Positions 16,068 to 24,398 of a DNA stretch of 64,000 nucleotides are shown piece by piece. Below the pieces are notes generated by a model that worked only from the letters and a program-made list of their open reading frames with translations, did not search any database and was not told where the DNA came from. Origin of the DNA: Desulfarculaceae bacterium (GTDB lineage: Bacteria; Desulfobacterota; Desulfarculia; Desulfarculales; Desulfarculaceae); assembly GCA_021737645.1 (NCBI GenBank), contig JAIPDO010000002.1:101639-165638 (forward strand), written 5' to 3'. Both the position numbers and the translations under genes were made by a program. Within the stretch, counting starts at the first letter, position 1, and every line of letters begins with the position of its first letter.

Positions 16068-16942
16068 TACTGGCCGTTGCCAGCGGCAAGGGAGGCACCG
16101 GCAAGACCACGGTGTCGGCCTCCCTGGCCTCGGTGTGGCCCACCCCGGTGCTGGCCGTGGACCTGGACGTGGAAGAGCCCAACCTGCACCTATTCCTTAA
16201 CCCGGAGATCCAGGGAGCGGAAAAGGCCTACATGGAGGTGCCCCTGGCCGATGAGTCCAAGTGCACCGCCTGCGGGGCCTGCTCGGACATCTGCCAGTTC
16301 AAGGCCATCAGCCTGCTGGGCGACGTGCTTATCAGCTTCCCGGAGATGTGCCACGGCTGCGGGGCCTGCCTTGAGGTTTGCCCCGCCGGAGCCCTTACCC
16401 CGGACCGCCGGGAATTGGGTGAGGTTAGCTGGGGCCAAGCGGGCAAGATCGGCTTTCTCCAAGGCCGCCTCCGGGTGGGCGAGGCCATGAGCCCTCCGTT
16501 GATGCGCTTCGTGCGGGCCAAGGCGGCAGAGCTTGCCGCCAAGAGCGGGGCGGACATGATCGTGGACTGCCCGCCGGGGGTCAGCTGCCCGGCGGTGAAC
16601 GCGGTGATGGACGCGGACACCATTCTGTTGGTTACCGAGCCCACTCCCTTCGGGCTCTACGACTTCCGCCTGGCCCACCAGGCCTTCGCCCCCATGAACA
16701 AGCCCATGGCCGCGGTTATCAACCGGGCCGGGTTGGGCGACGACGAGGTGCGCCACTACTGCCAAAGGCACGACCTGCCCATCCTGGCCGAGATACCCTT
16801 TGACCGCGAGGTGGCCCAGGCCTATTCCCAGGGCCAGGTGGTGGCCCAGGCCTCCCCGGCCATGCGGGTGGCTTTCGAGGACCTGGCCGCCCAGGTTCGT
16901 TGCGTGGGCCCCAATTCTCCCTGCGAGGCGGCCCATGCCTGA
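16064..16942 (+). CDS. MinD/Mrp-family P-loop ATPase with inserted ferredoxin domain (first)
   Basis: A 292-residue cytosolic ATPase. The deviant Walker A is SGKGGTGKTTVSASLA near the N-terminus. A two-cluster ferredoxin insert (CTACGACSDIC...CHGCGACLEVCPAGAL) spans about residues 65-110, and DCPPGVSCPAV is the Walker B/switch region. The family is tied to the Orange protein complex of Desulfovibrio and to iron-sulfur cluster handling. It overlaps the next ATPase gene by 8 bases; the two probably form a heterodimer (inference). Confidence 0.9.
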   Translation: MILAVASGKGGTGKTTVSASLASVWPTPVLAVDLDVEEPNLHLFLNPEIQGAEKAYMEVPLADESKCTACGACSDICQFKAISLLGDVLISFPEMCHGCGACLEVCPAGALTPDRRELGEVSWGQAGKIGFLQGRLRVGEAMSPPLMRFVRAKAAELAAKSGADMIVDCPPGVSCPAVNAVMDADTILLVTEPTPFGLYDFRLAHQAFAPMNKPMAAVINRAGLGDDEVRHYCQRHDLPILAEIPFDREVAQAYSQGQVVAQASPAMRVAFEDLAAQVRCVGPNSPCEAAHA

Positions 16943-17819
16943 AATATTGGTAATAAGCGGCAAGGGAGGCACGGGCAAGACCTCGGTCACCGGAGCCCTG
17001 GCCCATCTGGCCCATAATAAAATTATCTGCGACCTGGACGTGGACGCGCCGGATCTGCATCTGCTGCTCCAACCCCAAGCCCGCCAGGTCCATCAGTTCT
17101 ACTCGGGCAACGAGGCGATCATCGACCCGGAACTGTGCACCTCATGCGGCCTGTGCCAGGAAAAATGCCGCTTCGAGGCCATTGTGGAGGGCGAGGACGC
17201 CTTCCGGGTGGACCCCCTGAAGTGCGAAGGCTGCAAGCTGTGCGTAACCCTGTGCCCGGAAGAGGCCATCGCCTTCCCTCAGCGCCACTGCGGCACCTGG
17301 CAGGTGTCCGACACCCGCATGGGGCCCATGGTCCACGCCCAGCTCTTCCCGGGCCAGGAAAACTCGGGCCGCCTGGTGGCGCTCTTGCGCCAGCACGCCC
17401 GGGAACTGAGCCGGGAAAACGGCTATGAATTAATCCTGAGCGACGGCCCTCCGGGCATCGGCTGCCCGGTCATCAGTTCCATGTCGGGCACCGACCTGGC
17501 GGTGGTGGTCACCGAGCCCACCCCCTCGGGCCGCCACGACCTGGAGAGGGTGTTGGAGCTTTGCCGCCACTTCAAGGTCCCGGCCGGGGTCATCATCAAC
17601 AAGTGCGACCTCAACTTGGACCAGAGCAAGGCCATAGCCGACTACTGCGCCCGAGAGGGCCTGGAGCTTTTAGCCGAGTTGCCCTTTGATCCGGCAATGG
17701 TCCGGGCCATGGTGCAGGGACAGGTGATCACCGAATATCAGCAGAACGGCCTGGCCGAGGACTTGGCCCAGGCCTGGGAAAAAATAATAAAGATGGCCGA
17801 CGCTAAAAAGGCGGCCTGA
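16935..17819 (+). CDS. MinD/Mrp-family P-loop ATPase with inserted ferredoxin domain (second)
   Basis: A 294-residue paralogue of the preceding gene. It has Walker A SGKGGTGKTSVTGALA, ferredoxin insert CTSCGLCQEKCRFEAI...CEGCKLCVTLCPEEAI, and DGPPGIGCPVISSMSGTD. The open frame extends further upstream inside the previous gene. The ATG at 16935 is chosen because it places the P-loop at residue 8, as in its partner, and gives an 8-base coupled overlap. The tandem pair is the core of ORP-type clusters. Confidence 0.9.
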   Translation: MPEILVISGKGGTGKTSVTGALAHLAHNKIICDLDVDAPDLHLLLQPQARQVHQFYSGNEAIIDPELCTSCGLCQEKCRFEAIVEGEDAFRVDPLKCEGCKLCVTLCPEEAIAFPQRHCGTWQVSDTRMGPMVHAQLFPGQENSGRLVALLRQHARELSRENGYELILSDGPPGIGCPVISSMSGTDLAVVVTEPTPSGRHDLERVLELCRHFKVPAGVIINKCDLNLDQSKAIADYCAREGLELLAELPFDPAMVRAMVQGQVITEYQQNGLAEDLAQAWEKIIKMADAKKAA

Positions 17820-17875
17820 AGTAAACCAACGACGGCCGCCGAGGCCGCCAAGGCAAAACCTGAGGAGACAATACA

Positions 17876-18253
17876 ATGACTGGATTAGTAGCACTGCCCT
17901 CCAACGCTCCCGGCGGCATGGACGCGGGCCTGGGAGCCCACTTTGGCCACTGCGACCTGTACACCCTGGTCGAGGTGGAGGACGGCCAGATCAAAGACAC
18001 CAAGGTGGTGCCCAACGTGCCCCACCAGCAGGGCGGCTGCATGGCTCCGGTGCAATACTTGGCCGGGCAAGGCGTCAAAGTGCTCATCGCCGGTGGCATG
18101 GGCATGCGTCCCTTGATGGGCTTCAACCAAGTGGGCATCGACGTGTACTTCGGCGGCGAATCCACCACGGTCAACGAGGCGGTCCAGGCCCTGCTGCAGG
18201 GCAACTTGCCCCGCTTCACCCAGCAGTTCACCTGTGGCGGCGGCGGGCAATAG
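17876..18253 (+). CDS. NifX/NifB-type (Orange-protein-like) metal-cluster-binding protein
   Basis: A 125-residue single-domain member of the dinitrogenase iron-molybdenum cofactor family. Typical marks are GGMDAGLGAHFGHCDLYTLVEVEDG, a QQGGCMAPVQYLAGQGVKVLIAGGMGMRPL core and a glycine-rich C-terminus with Cys (FTCGGGG). Family members include the Orange protein, which binds a Mo-Cu-sulfide cluster; the metal here is not known. The ribosome site is GAGGAG. Its position after two ferredoxin-ATPases suggests it receives or delivers a cluster. Confidence 0.86.
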   Translation: MTGLVALPSNAPGGMDAGLGAHFGHCDLYTLVEVEDGQIKDTKVVPNVPHQQGGCMAPVQYLAGQGVKVLIAGGMGMRPLMGFNQVGIDVYFGGESTTVNEAVQALLQGNLPRFTQQFTCGGGGQ

Positions 18254-18297
18254 CCCCGGCCCTGTTGATAACACCAAAGTCAAACAGGGAGGCCCAG

Positions 18298-18696
18298 GTG
18301 TCCAGCCATGATATTCCCTTGCCAGGGCAGGTGGACCAGCGCTTTCTGGCCCACGCCCAGCTCCCCCGCAACCTGGGGAGCCTGAGCGACGCCACCGGCC
18401 AAGCCACCGAGGTGGGCCAGTGCGGGGACTCGATGGATGTATTCATCAAGGTGAACGGCGATACCATAACCGACATAAAGGCCATGCCCCACGGCTGCCT
18501 CTACACCGTGGTATGCGCCAGCGCCCTGGGCGATCTGGCCCAGGGCCGCAGTTTGGACGAAGCCCTTTTGCTGGAGCCCGAGGACATCGAAAAGGAACTG
18601 GGCGGCCTGCCCGAAGACCACAAGCACTGCGCCCGTTTGGCGGTGAACACCTTGGGTGAGGCCATCGCCGACCACTACCGCCGCAAGGGTGCATAG
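18298..18696 (+). CDS. NifU/IscU-like scaffold protein
   Basis: A 132-residue protein with the NifU N-terminal pattern: CGDSMDVFIKVNGDTITDIKAMPHGCLYTVVCASALGDLAQG, and a late CARLAVNTLGEAI. The three conserved cluster-binding positions (CGD, GCxxxxxxAS-type, HCARLA) are recognizable, although the middle one reads GCLYTVVCAS. A GTG start at 18298 follows GGGAGG at 5 bases and is preferred over a TTG at 18265. It is probably an iron-sulfur assembly or cluster-storage helper for the neighbouring ATPases and NifX-type protein. Confidence 0.85.
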   Translation: MSSHDIPLPGQVDQRFLAHAQLPRNLGSLSDATGQATEVGQCGDSMDVFIKVNGDTITDIKAMPHGCLYTVVCASALGDLAQGRSLDEALLLEPEDIEKELGGLPEDHKHCARLAVNTLGEAIADHYRRKGA

Positions 18697-18708
18697 GAGG
18701 AAGAACCC

Positions 18709-18957
18709 ATGCCCATCTTTGAGATAAGCTGCGCCGGATGTGGCTACAGCGGGGAGCTTTTGGTCATCAGCAGCGGGGACCAACTCATCTGCCCCCAGTG
18801 CGGGGGAGACCAGGTGGAAAAAATGATGTCCGCGCCCAGCGCCCTCACCGGCAGCGGGAAGCATTCGTTCCCCGGTCCGGGGGACCATAGCTGCTGCGGC
18901 TCCACCCCCGGACACGCCGGATGCGCCGGTCCGGGCTCCTGCTGCGGCAAAGCCTAG
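18709..18957 (+). CDS. FmdB-type zinc-ribbon protein with Cys-rich tail
   Basis: An 82-residue protein. It starts MPIFEISCAGCGYSGELL and continues CPQCGGDQVEKMMSAPSA, the single zinc ribbon of the FmdB family. A Gly/Pro/Cys-rich tail (HSCCGS...GCAGPGSCCGKA) adds five more cysteines and could bind metal. The ribosome site is AGGAGG. The role is unknown; it travels with ORP-type clusters here. Confidence 0.8.
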   Translation: MPIFEISCAGCGYSGELLVISSGDQLICPQCGGDQVEKMMSAPSALTGSGKHSFPGPGDHSCCGSTPGHAGCAGPGSCCGKA

Positions 18958-18977
18958 GAGCTAGTTAAGGAGCTGAG

Positions 18978-19358
18978 ATGTATAAAGTGCTGTTGGCCGC
19001 CGCCCAGCCCGAAGCCCTGGCCAAACTGGCCGCCGGGATGGAAGAGGACGGCCGGGCCCTGCTCTACTGGGCCCAAAACGATCAGGAAGTTCTGACCCTG
19101 ACCCAGGAGCTGGCCCCTCAGCTGGTGGTCATAGAGGGCCAGGGCCGCGAAAAAGAGGCTTTGGCCCTGGTGTCCAAACTGCTAATGGTCAACGCCATGG
19201 TCAACACCGCGGTGGTCAGCGCCATGGACGAGGAGGAGTTCCACGAGACCAGCGAAGGCCTGGGCATCCTCATGTCCCTGCCCCCCGACCCGGGGGAGGA
19301 GTTGGCCAAGGGCCTCTTGGACAAACTGATATCAGTGGCCGGGCCGCCCCCGGCCTAG
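18978..19358 (+). CDS. Degenerate receiver-like protein
   Basis: A 126-residue protein with the alternating strand/helix layout of a CheY receiver (MYKVLLAAAQPEALAKLAAGM...PQLVVIEGQGREKEALALV...). The phosphorylation residues are missing: the acidic pocket is AAAQ, the acceptor position is Glu in VVIEG, and the Lys-Pro motif is SLPPDP. It is probably a phosphorylation-independent protein-interaction module. Last gene of the cluster, followed by a terminator. The assignment is by pattern only. Confidence 0.5.
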   Translation: MYKVLLAAAQPEALAKLAAGMEEDGRALLYWAQNDQEVLTLTQELAPQLVVIEGQGREKEALALVSKLLMVNAMVNTAVVSAMDEEEFHETSEGLGILMSLPPDPGEELAKGLLDKLISVAGPPPA

Positions 19359-19377
19359 CCTTGACGGTAAGATAGAT

Positions 19378-19416
19378 CTCGGGGCCTGGAAATCTCTCCA
19401 GGCCCCGAGTTGTTTT
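19378..19416. terminator. Bidirectional intrinsic terminator
   Basis: CTCGGGGCCTGG - 8-base loop - CCAGGCCCCGAG, a perfect 12-base stem followed by TTGTTTT on the + strand. It separates the rightward ORP-type cluster from the convergent aminotransferase operon. Confidence 0.85.
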
Positions 19417-19432
19417 AGATGCTTGGTGCCGC

Positions 19433-20743
19433 CTACTTGGCGCTGACCAGAGCCAGGCCCTTTTCCAGGATGGCCAGGCCCTCGTCCAGCTGGTCATCGG
19501 TGATAACCAGGGGCATCAGGGTGCGGATGATGTTGCCGTAGCGGCCGCAGTTCAGGGCGATGAGCCCGTTGTTGTGGCAGTAGTCCACCAGCTTTTTGGC
19601 CTCGTCTCCGGCGGGCTCCTTGGTCTTGGGGTCGCGCACCAGCTCCAGGGCCAGCATGGCCCCCAGGCCGCGCACCTCGCCGATGAGGGGGTACTTCTCG
19701 GCCATGGCCTCGAAGCGCTGCCGGGCCATTTGGCCCACCCGGGCGGCCTTGGCGCACAGGTCCTCTTGTTTCACGTATTCCAGCACGGCCAGGGCCGCGG
19801 CGCAGGAAACCGGGTTGCCGCCGTAGGTGCCGCCCAGGCCGCCCACATGGGGCGCATCCATCATCTCGGTCTTGCCCACCACCGCGCCCAGGGGCATGCC
19901 CGCACCCAGGGACTTGGCCACGGTGGTCAGGTCGGCGGCCACCCCGTAGTGCTCCATGGCGAACATCTTGCCGGTGCGGCAAATGCCGGTCTGCACCTCG
20001 TCGGCCACCATGACGATGCCGTGCTTGTCGCAGATCTGGCGGATGATGCCGAAGTACTCCTTGGGGGGCACGATGAAGCCGCCCTCGCCCTGCACCGGCT
20101 CGGCCACCACGCAAGCGGTGTTTTCGGCCGCCACCTCCTTGAGGAAAAAGTCCTCCAGGGCGTGGGCGCACTTGAGGCCGCAGGAGGGGTAGCTCAGGCC
20201 GTAGGCGCAGCGGTAGCAATAGGCGAAAGGAATGCGGTGGACCTCCGGGGCGAAGGGCCCGAAGCCGAACTTGTAGGGCTTTACCTTGCTGGTCATGGTC
20301 ATGGTCATCAAGGTGCGGCCGTGGAAGGCGTCGTCAAATACGATCACCGCCGGGCGCTTGGTGTAGTAACGGGCCACCTTGACCGCGTTTTCCACCGCCT
20401 CGGCCCCGGTGTTGACGAAAAAGGTCTTTTTGGCGAAATCGCCGGGAGTGAGCTGGTTGAGCTTCTCGGCCAGCTCCACGTAGCCCTCGTACATCAGGAT
20501 GTTGAAACAGGTGTGGGTGAAGCGCTCAGCCTGCTCCTGGATGGCGGCCACCACCTTGGGGTTGGAGTGGCCCACGTTCATCACCCCGATGCCGCCGGCA
20601 AAGTCCAGGTAGCGTTTGCCCTCCAGGCTCCAGACCTCGGCGCCCTGGGCTTTTTGGGCAAAGTAGGGGTTGGCATTGGAAACGCCCTGGGCGACCGCCT
20701 GGGCCCTCCGCTCGGCTAGTTCCTGCATGTTTTGCTGTTTCAT
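19433..20743 (-). CDS. Class III (omega-amino acid) aminotransferase, GabT-like
   Basis: A 436-residue PLP enzyme that moves amino groups from omega-amino acids (such as 4-aminobutyrate) or ornithine/lysine-type substrates to 2-oxoglutarate or pyruvate. Marks are NTGAEAVENAVKVAR, FHGRTLMTMTMTSK, EPVQGEGG, the Asp of VADEVQTG (Asp248) and Lys277 in TTVAKSLGAGMPLGAV. A Cys-rich stretch (CYRCAYGLSYPSCGLKC, about 176-192) is typical of archaeal/clostridial 4-aminobutyrate aminotransferases. It is the last gene of an operon with an amino-acid ABC transporter and two M20 hydrolases, so it probably deaminates the imported compound. Confidence 0.88.
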   Translation of the reverse strand: MKQQNMQELAERRAQAVAQGVSNANPYFAQKAQGAEVWSLEGKRYLDFAGGIGVMNVGHSNPKVVAAIQEQAERFTHTCFNILMYEGYVELAEKLNQLTPGDFAKKTFFVNTGAEAVENAVKVARYYTKRPAVIVFDDAFHGRTLMTMTMTSKVKPYKFGFGPFAPEVHRIPFAYCYRCAYGLSYPSCGLKCAHALEDFFLKEVAAENTACVVAEPVQGEGGFIVPPKEYFGIIRQICDKHGIVMVADEVQTGICRTGKMFAMEHYGVAADLTTVAKSLGAGMPLGAVVGKTEMMDAPHVGGLGGTYGGNPVSCAAALAVLEYVKQEDLCAKAARVGQMARQRFEAMAEKYPLIGEVRGLGAMLALELVRDPKTKEPAGDEAKKLVDYCHNNGLIALNCGRYGNIIRTLMPLVITDDQLDEGLAILEKGLALVSAK

Positions 20744-20747
20744 GGCT

Positions 20748-21926
20748 TTACTTCTCTAAATTGGGACCGCACAGATCCGCGATCAATGCGGTGTAAACCT
20801 GACAAGCGGTTATCACCTGGTCCACGGGCACCACATCCACCGGGGTGTGGGCCAAAAACTCGTTGCCCGGCCCGAAACCCACGCAGGGGATTCCGGCCTG
20901 GTTCAAAAAGGTGCCGTCCACTCCGAAGTACCAGTTGCCGGGATCCCCGGCCTGGCCCATCACCGTTTCCCTGGCCCGCAGCATGGCCTGGGCCACCGGC
21001 TCGCCGGGCTCGGTGAGCATGGCCGGGAACCACTTAAGAGGCTCCAGGGTGGCCTTGAACTCCGGGTCCTGGGCCTTTATACCCTCAAGCAGGGCCTCAA
21101 AACCGGCCAACAGGCCGTCCTGGGTTTCATCGGGAAAGAAGCGGCGGTCCACGATGAGATTGCAACGGTCGGGCACGATGGGGCTCAGGGCGCCGGGGCT
21201 GGCGTTGATGTCCAGCACGGTCACCGTGGCCGGGCCCAGCACCGGGTGCTCGGGCAGCTCGTATTCCTGTTGCAAGGCGTTCAGCAGCTTGTTCATCTTA
21301 TAGATGGCGTTGACCCCCCCTTGGGGGAAGCCGCCATGGGTGGTGCGGCCCTGGGTGGTGAGACGCATCTCGAACTTGCCCCGGTGGCCCAGGTAGACCT
21401 TCAGCCCGGTGGCCTCGCCGCTCACCGCGAAGTCGGCGGTGAGCCCGTTTTTCAGCAGGTGGCCGATGCCCTCGCCCTGGGCGATCTCCTCGCGGGACAC
21501 GCAGGTGACCACCAGATCGCCCCGCTGGGGCAGCCCCAGGCCGCGGGCCGCGGCCCCGGCGTGCACCATGGCCGCCACGCCCGCCTTCATGTCGCTGGCC
21601 CCACGGCCGTAGATCACCTCGCGGTCGTAGCCGTAGGGCGCGCCATCGATAATGGCCCCGGAAAAGGCGTCGGGCATCTCGCCCACCCCGGCGTGGTCGA
21701 TGTGGCCGTTGAACAAAAGGCGGGGGCCGGGGCTCTCGCCCTTCATGATCCCCACCACGTTGAACAGCTCGTCGGTGTAGACCTCGTCGTAGCCCAGGGC
21801 CTCCATCTCGGCCTGGATCACCTTGCTGATGGCCTCTTCCTCCCGGCTCAGGCTGGGGGTCTGGATGAGGCGGCGGGTGAACTGGGTCAGCCGGTCGGCG
21901 TCCACGGCTTTGTTGAAATCAGGCAT
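20748..21926 (-). CDS. M20-family metallohydrolase (ArgE/DapE/YgeY-like)
   Basis: A 392-residue zinc hydrolase. M20 motifs are FNGHIDHAG (metal His/Asp), GRGASDMKAGVAAMVHA (bridging Asp), CVSREEIAQGEG (catalytic Glu pair), SGEATGLKVYLGHRGKFEM, and the C-terminal HTPVD metal His. It would remove an acyl or carbamoyl group from an amino acid, or open a peptide bond. It sits only 4 bases before the aminotransferase and 9 after livF, so deacylation before transamination is plausible. The exact substrate is not readable. Confidence 0.87.
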   Translation of the reverse strand: MPDFNKAVDADRLTQFTRRLIQTPSLSREEEAISKVIQAEMEALGYDEVYTDELFNVVGIMKGESPGPRLLFNGHIDHAGVGEMPDAFSGAIIDGAPYGYDREVIYGRGASDMKAGVAAMVHAGAAARGLGLPQRGDLVVTCVSREEIAQGEGIGHLLKNGLTADFAVSGEATGLKVYLGHRGKFEMRLTTQGRTTHGGFPQGGVNAIYKMNKLLNALQQEYELPEHPVLGPATVTVLDINASPGALSPIVPDRCNLIVDRRFFPDETQDGLLAGFEALLEGIKAQDPEFKATLEPLKWFPAMLTEPGEPVAQAMLRARETVMGQAGDPGNWYFGVDGTFLNQAGIPCVGFGPGNEFLAHTPVDVVPVDQVITACQVYTALIADLCGPNLEK

Positions 21927-21935
21927 GTCAGCGTC

Positions 21936-22643
21936 CTAATGGCCCAGGTAGGCCCGTTGCACGTCCGGGTTGGCCGCCAGGGCCGCGCCGGTGTCTTCCA
22001 TGGTCACCCGGCCGTTTTCCAGAATGTAGGCACGAGTGGCTACCTTCAGGGCCCAGCGGGCGTTCTGCTCCACCAAAAGAATGGTGATGCCCTTTTCCTG
22101 GTAGATCTGCTGGATCACGTGATAGATGGCCTCGCGCACCACCGGGGCCAGGCCCAGGCTGGGCTCGTCGAGCATCAGGAGCTTGGGCGCGGACAACAGG
22201 CCCCGGGCGATGGCCAGCATCTGGGCCTCGCCGCCGCTCAAGGTGCCGGCCAACTGGGTGCGCCGCTCCTTTAGGCGGGGGAACAGCTCGAACACCTCAT
22301 TGAGGTCCTTGGCCACTCCGTCGTCGTCGCGGCGAGTGAAGGCGCCCATGCGCAGATTCTCGGCCACGCTCAGGTCAGGGAACACCGCCCGCCCCTCAGG
22401 CACCTGGATGATGCCGTGGTTCACGATGGTGTGGCTGGGCTGGTTCTGGATCTCCCGGCCTTCCCAGGTAATGCGGCCTTCCAGGGCCCGGTTGACCCCG
22501 GAGATGGTCTTGAGCAGGGTGGACTTGCCCGCGCCGTTGGAGCCCAGCAGGGTGACCAACTCGCCACGGTCCACCCGCATGCTTACGTCGTGCAGGGCCA
22601 CGGCCTTGCCGTAGGCGACCTTGAGGTTCTCAATGTTGAGCAT
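21936..22643 (-). CDS. livF: LivF-type ABC transporter ATPase
   Basis: A 235-residue ATPase of the branched-chain/polar amino-acid (HAAT) importer family. It has Walker A GSNGAGKST, signature LSGGEAQMLAIARGL, Walker B LLMLDEPSLGLAP and the LivF-specific C-terminal Glu-Gln-Asn-Ala H-loop region. It overlaps livG by 14 bases. It powers uptake through the LivH/LivM permeases with the binding protein encoded at 25379-26602. Confidence 0.93.
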   Translation of the reverse strand: MLNIENLKVAYGKAVALHDVSMRVDRGELVTLLGSNGAGKSTLLKTISGVNRALEGRITWEGREIQNQPSHTIVNHGIIQVPEGRAVFPDLSVAENLRMGAFTRRDDDGVAKDLNEVFELFPRLKERRTQLAGTLSGGEAQMLAIARGLLSAPKLLMLDEPSLGLAPVVREAIYHVIQQIYQEKGITILLVEQNARWALKVATRAYILENGRVTMEDTGAALAANPDVQRAYLGH

Positions 22644-23418
22644 CGGAGTCTCCTCCCAGATAGGCCTCGACCACCAGGGGGTCGTTGTAGACCTTTTCCG
22701 GTTCGCCTTCGGCTATTTTTTCGCCGTAGTGCAGCACGATAAGACGGTGGGAAATGCCCATGATCACCTTCATCACGTGCTCGATGATCAGGATGCTGGT
22801 GCCCTGGGCGTTGATCTTCTGGATCAGGTCGATCTGGCCGGTGAGCTCGGCCGGGTTCAGCCCGCTGCTGGGCTCGTCCAAAAGCAGCAGTTTGGGCTGA
22901 GTGGCCAAGGCCCTGGCTATCTCCAAACGCTTGGTAAGGGCGTAGGGCATGTTGCCCGCCTGCTCGTCGCGGTATTTGCTTATGCCCACGAAATCCAGCA
23001 GCGAGTCGGCCGTGGCGCAGGATTCCTTGTCTTCGGTCAGGGCGCAGGCCCGGCGGAAGAAGCTGTCCCACACCAGGGACCAGGGCCCCTTGCGCCGCCG
23101 GTCCACCATGGCCGCCAGCACGTTCTCCAGGGCGGTGAGGCGGCTGAAGATGCGCACCACCTGGAAGGTGCGGGCGATGCCCAGGGTGTTTACGGTGTGG
23201 GCCTTGTCCCGGGTGATGTTGCGCCCCTCAAAGGTGATGGTGCCTTTGCTGGGGGGGAAGGCCCCGGAGATCAGGTTGATCAGCGTGGTCTTGCCCGCCC
23301 CGTTGGGGCCGATGAGTCCCAATATCTCGCCCTGCTCCAGGCTGAAGCTCACGTCGTTGACCGCGGTGAGCCCGCCGAAGTTCTTGGTGAGCCGGTCGGT
23401 GGTCAATATGGCGCCCAT
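22630..23418 (-). CDS. livG: LivG-type ABC transporter ATPase
   Basis: A 262-residue ATPase with Walker A GPNGAGKTTLINLISG, Walker B LLLLDEPSSGLNPAE and the LivG-typical IARTFQVVRIFSRLTALEN. The signature loop is unusual: the common LPYGQQRRLEIARAL reads MPYALTKRLEIARAL, so the usual Gly-Gln is missing. It shares one base with livM and overlaps livF. It is still likely functional as one half of the LivF/LivG pair, because related LivG proteins also vary in this loop. Confidence 0.92.
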   Translation of the reverse strand: MGAILTTDRLTKNFGGLTAVNDVSFSLEQGEILGLIGPNGAGKTTLINLISGAFPPSKGTITFEGRNITRDKAHTVNTLGIARTFQVVRIFSRLTALENVLAAMVDRRRKGPWSLVWDSFFRRACALTEDKESCATADSLLDFVGISKYRDEQAGNMPYALTKRLEIARALATQPKLLLLDEPSSGLNPAELTGQIDLIQKINAQGTSILIIEHVMKVIMGISHRLIVLHYGEKIAEGEPEKVYNDPLVVEAYLGGDSDAQH

Positions 23419-24398
23419 CAGCGGCCCCCTTTCACTCTGGCCCAGGTGTTCTTGATGACACCCACCAGGCCTTCACGCATGAACAGGATGGTGAGGATCA
23501 AAAGCAGGCCGTAGACGATCAGGCGGATGTCGATCTTCAGCACCTCCTCCATGGAGCGCAGGGCCTCGGAAAGGATGGTGAGGCTCACCGCGCCCAGGAT
23601 GGGGCCGGCTATGGTGCCCAGCCCGCCGATCATGGCCATGGTCAGGATGTCGAAGGTGTTGTGCAGGGCCAGAAGCTCCGGGCTGACCAGGCGAGCGAAG
23701 TGGGCGAAGAGCCCGCCCGCGAAACCGGCAAAAAATGCGCTGATGGTGAACACCGCCAGTTTGTAGGAGCTGGGGTTGATGCCGATGCTCTGGGCCCCGG
23801 CCTCGTCGTCGCGCATGGCCTGGAGGGTCACCCCGAACTCCGAGCCGATGAGGCGGCGGATGCAGAAAAGGGTGAACAGCACCGCTGCCACCACTACATA
23901 GTAGTAGTCGCGCTCAAAGTAGAACTGCATGGTGAAGTCGCCGATCTTGATGGGCGTAAGCAGCGGAACGCCGCTGAGCCCCAGGGAGCCTCGGGTCAGC
24001 TCCACCCAGTTCATGGCCACCAGGCGCAGTATCTCGGCAAAGCCTATGGTGGTGATGGCCAGATAGGGCCCGGAAAGCCTGAGCGCCGGAAAGCCCAGCA
24101 TCAGGCCGAAGACGGCGGCCACCAGGCCTCCGGCGAACAGGCCCAGCCAGGGGCTCAGTCCGGTCTGCATGGCCAGGATGGCGCTGGTGTAGGCCCCGAT
24201 GCCGTAGAAGGCGGCGTGGCCCAGGTTTAGCTGGCCGGTGTAGCCGGCCAACAGGTTCCAGCTCAGGGTGAGGATGGTGAAGATGCCCGCCATCACCACG
24301 ATGTGCATGAAATAGCGGTCCTCGACCACGTAAGGGACCATGAACAGCGCCGCCAGGGTCACTGCCCACAGAAGCATTTTTCTAAGCCGCGCGCTCAT
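23418..24398 (-). CDS. livM: LivM-type ABC permease
   Basis: A 326-residue integral membrane permease of the HAAT family with about 9-10 hydrophobic segments. Family marks are LAGYTGQLNLGHAAFYGIGAY, FPALRLSGPYLAITTIGFAEI and the cytoplasmic-loop AMRDDEAGAQSIGINPSSYK that contacts the ATPase. It shares a single base with livH upstream and with livG downstream. Confidence 0.93.
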   Translation of the reverse strand: MSARLRKMLLWAVTLAALFMVPYVVEDRYFMHIVVMAGIFTILTLSWNLLAGYTGQLNLGHAAFYGIGAYTSAILAMQTGLSPWLGLFAGGLVAAVFGLMLGFPALRLSGPYLAITTIGFAEILRLVAMNWVELTRGSLGLSGVPLLTPIKIGDFTMQFYFERDYYYVVVAAVLFTLFCIRRLIGSEFGVTLQAMRDDEAGAQSIGINPSSYKLAVFTISAFFAGFAGGLFAHFARLVSPELLALHNTFDILTMAMIGGLGTIAGPILGAVSLTILSEALRSMEEVLKIDIRLIVYGLLLILTILFMREGLVGVIKNTWARVKGGR

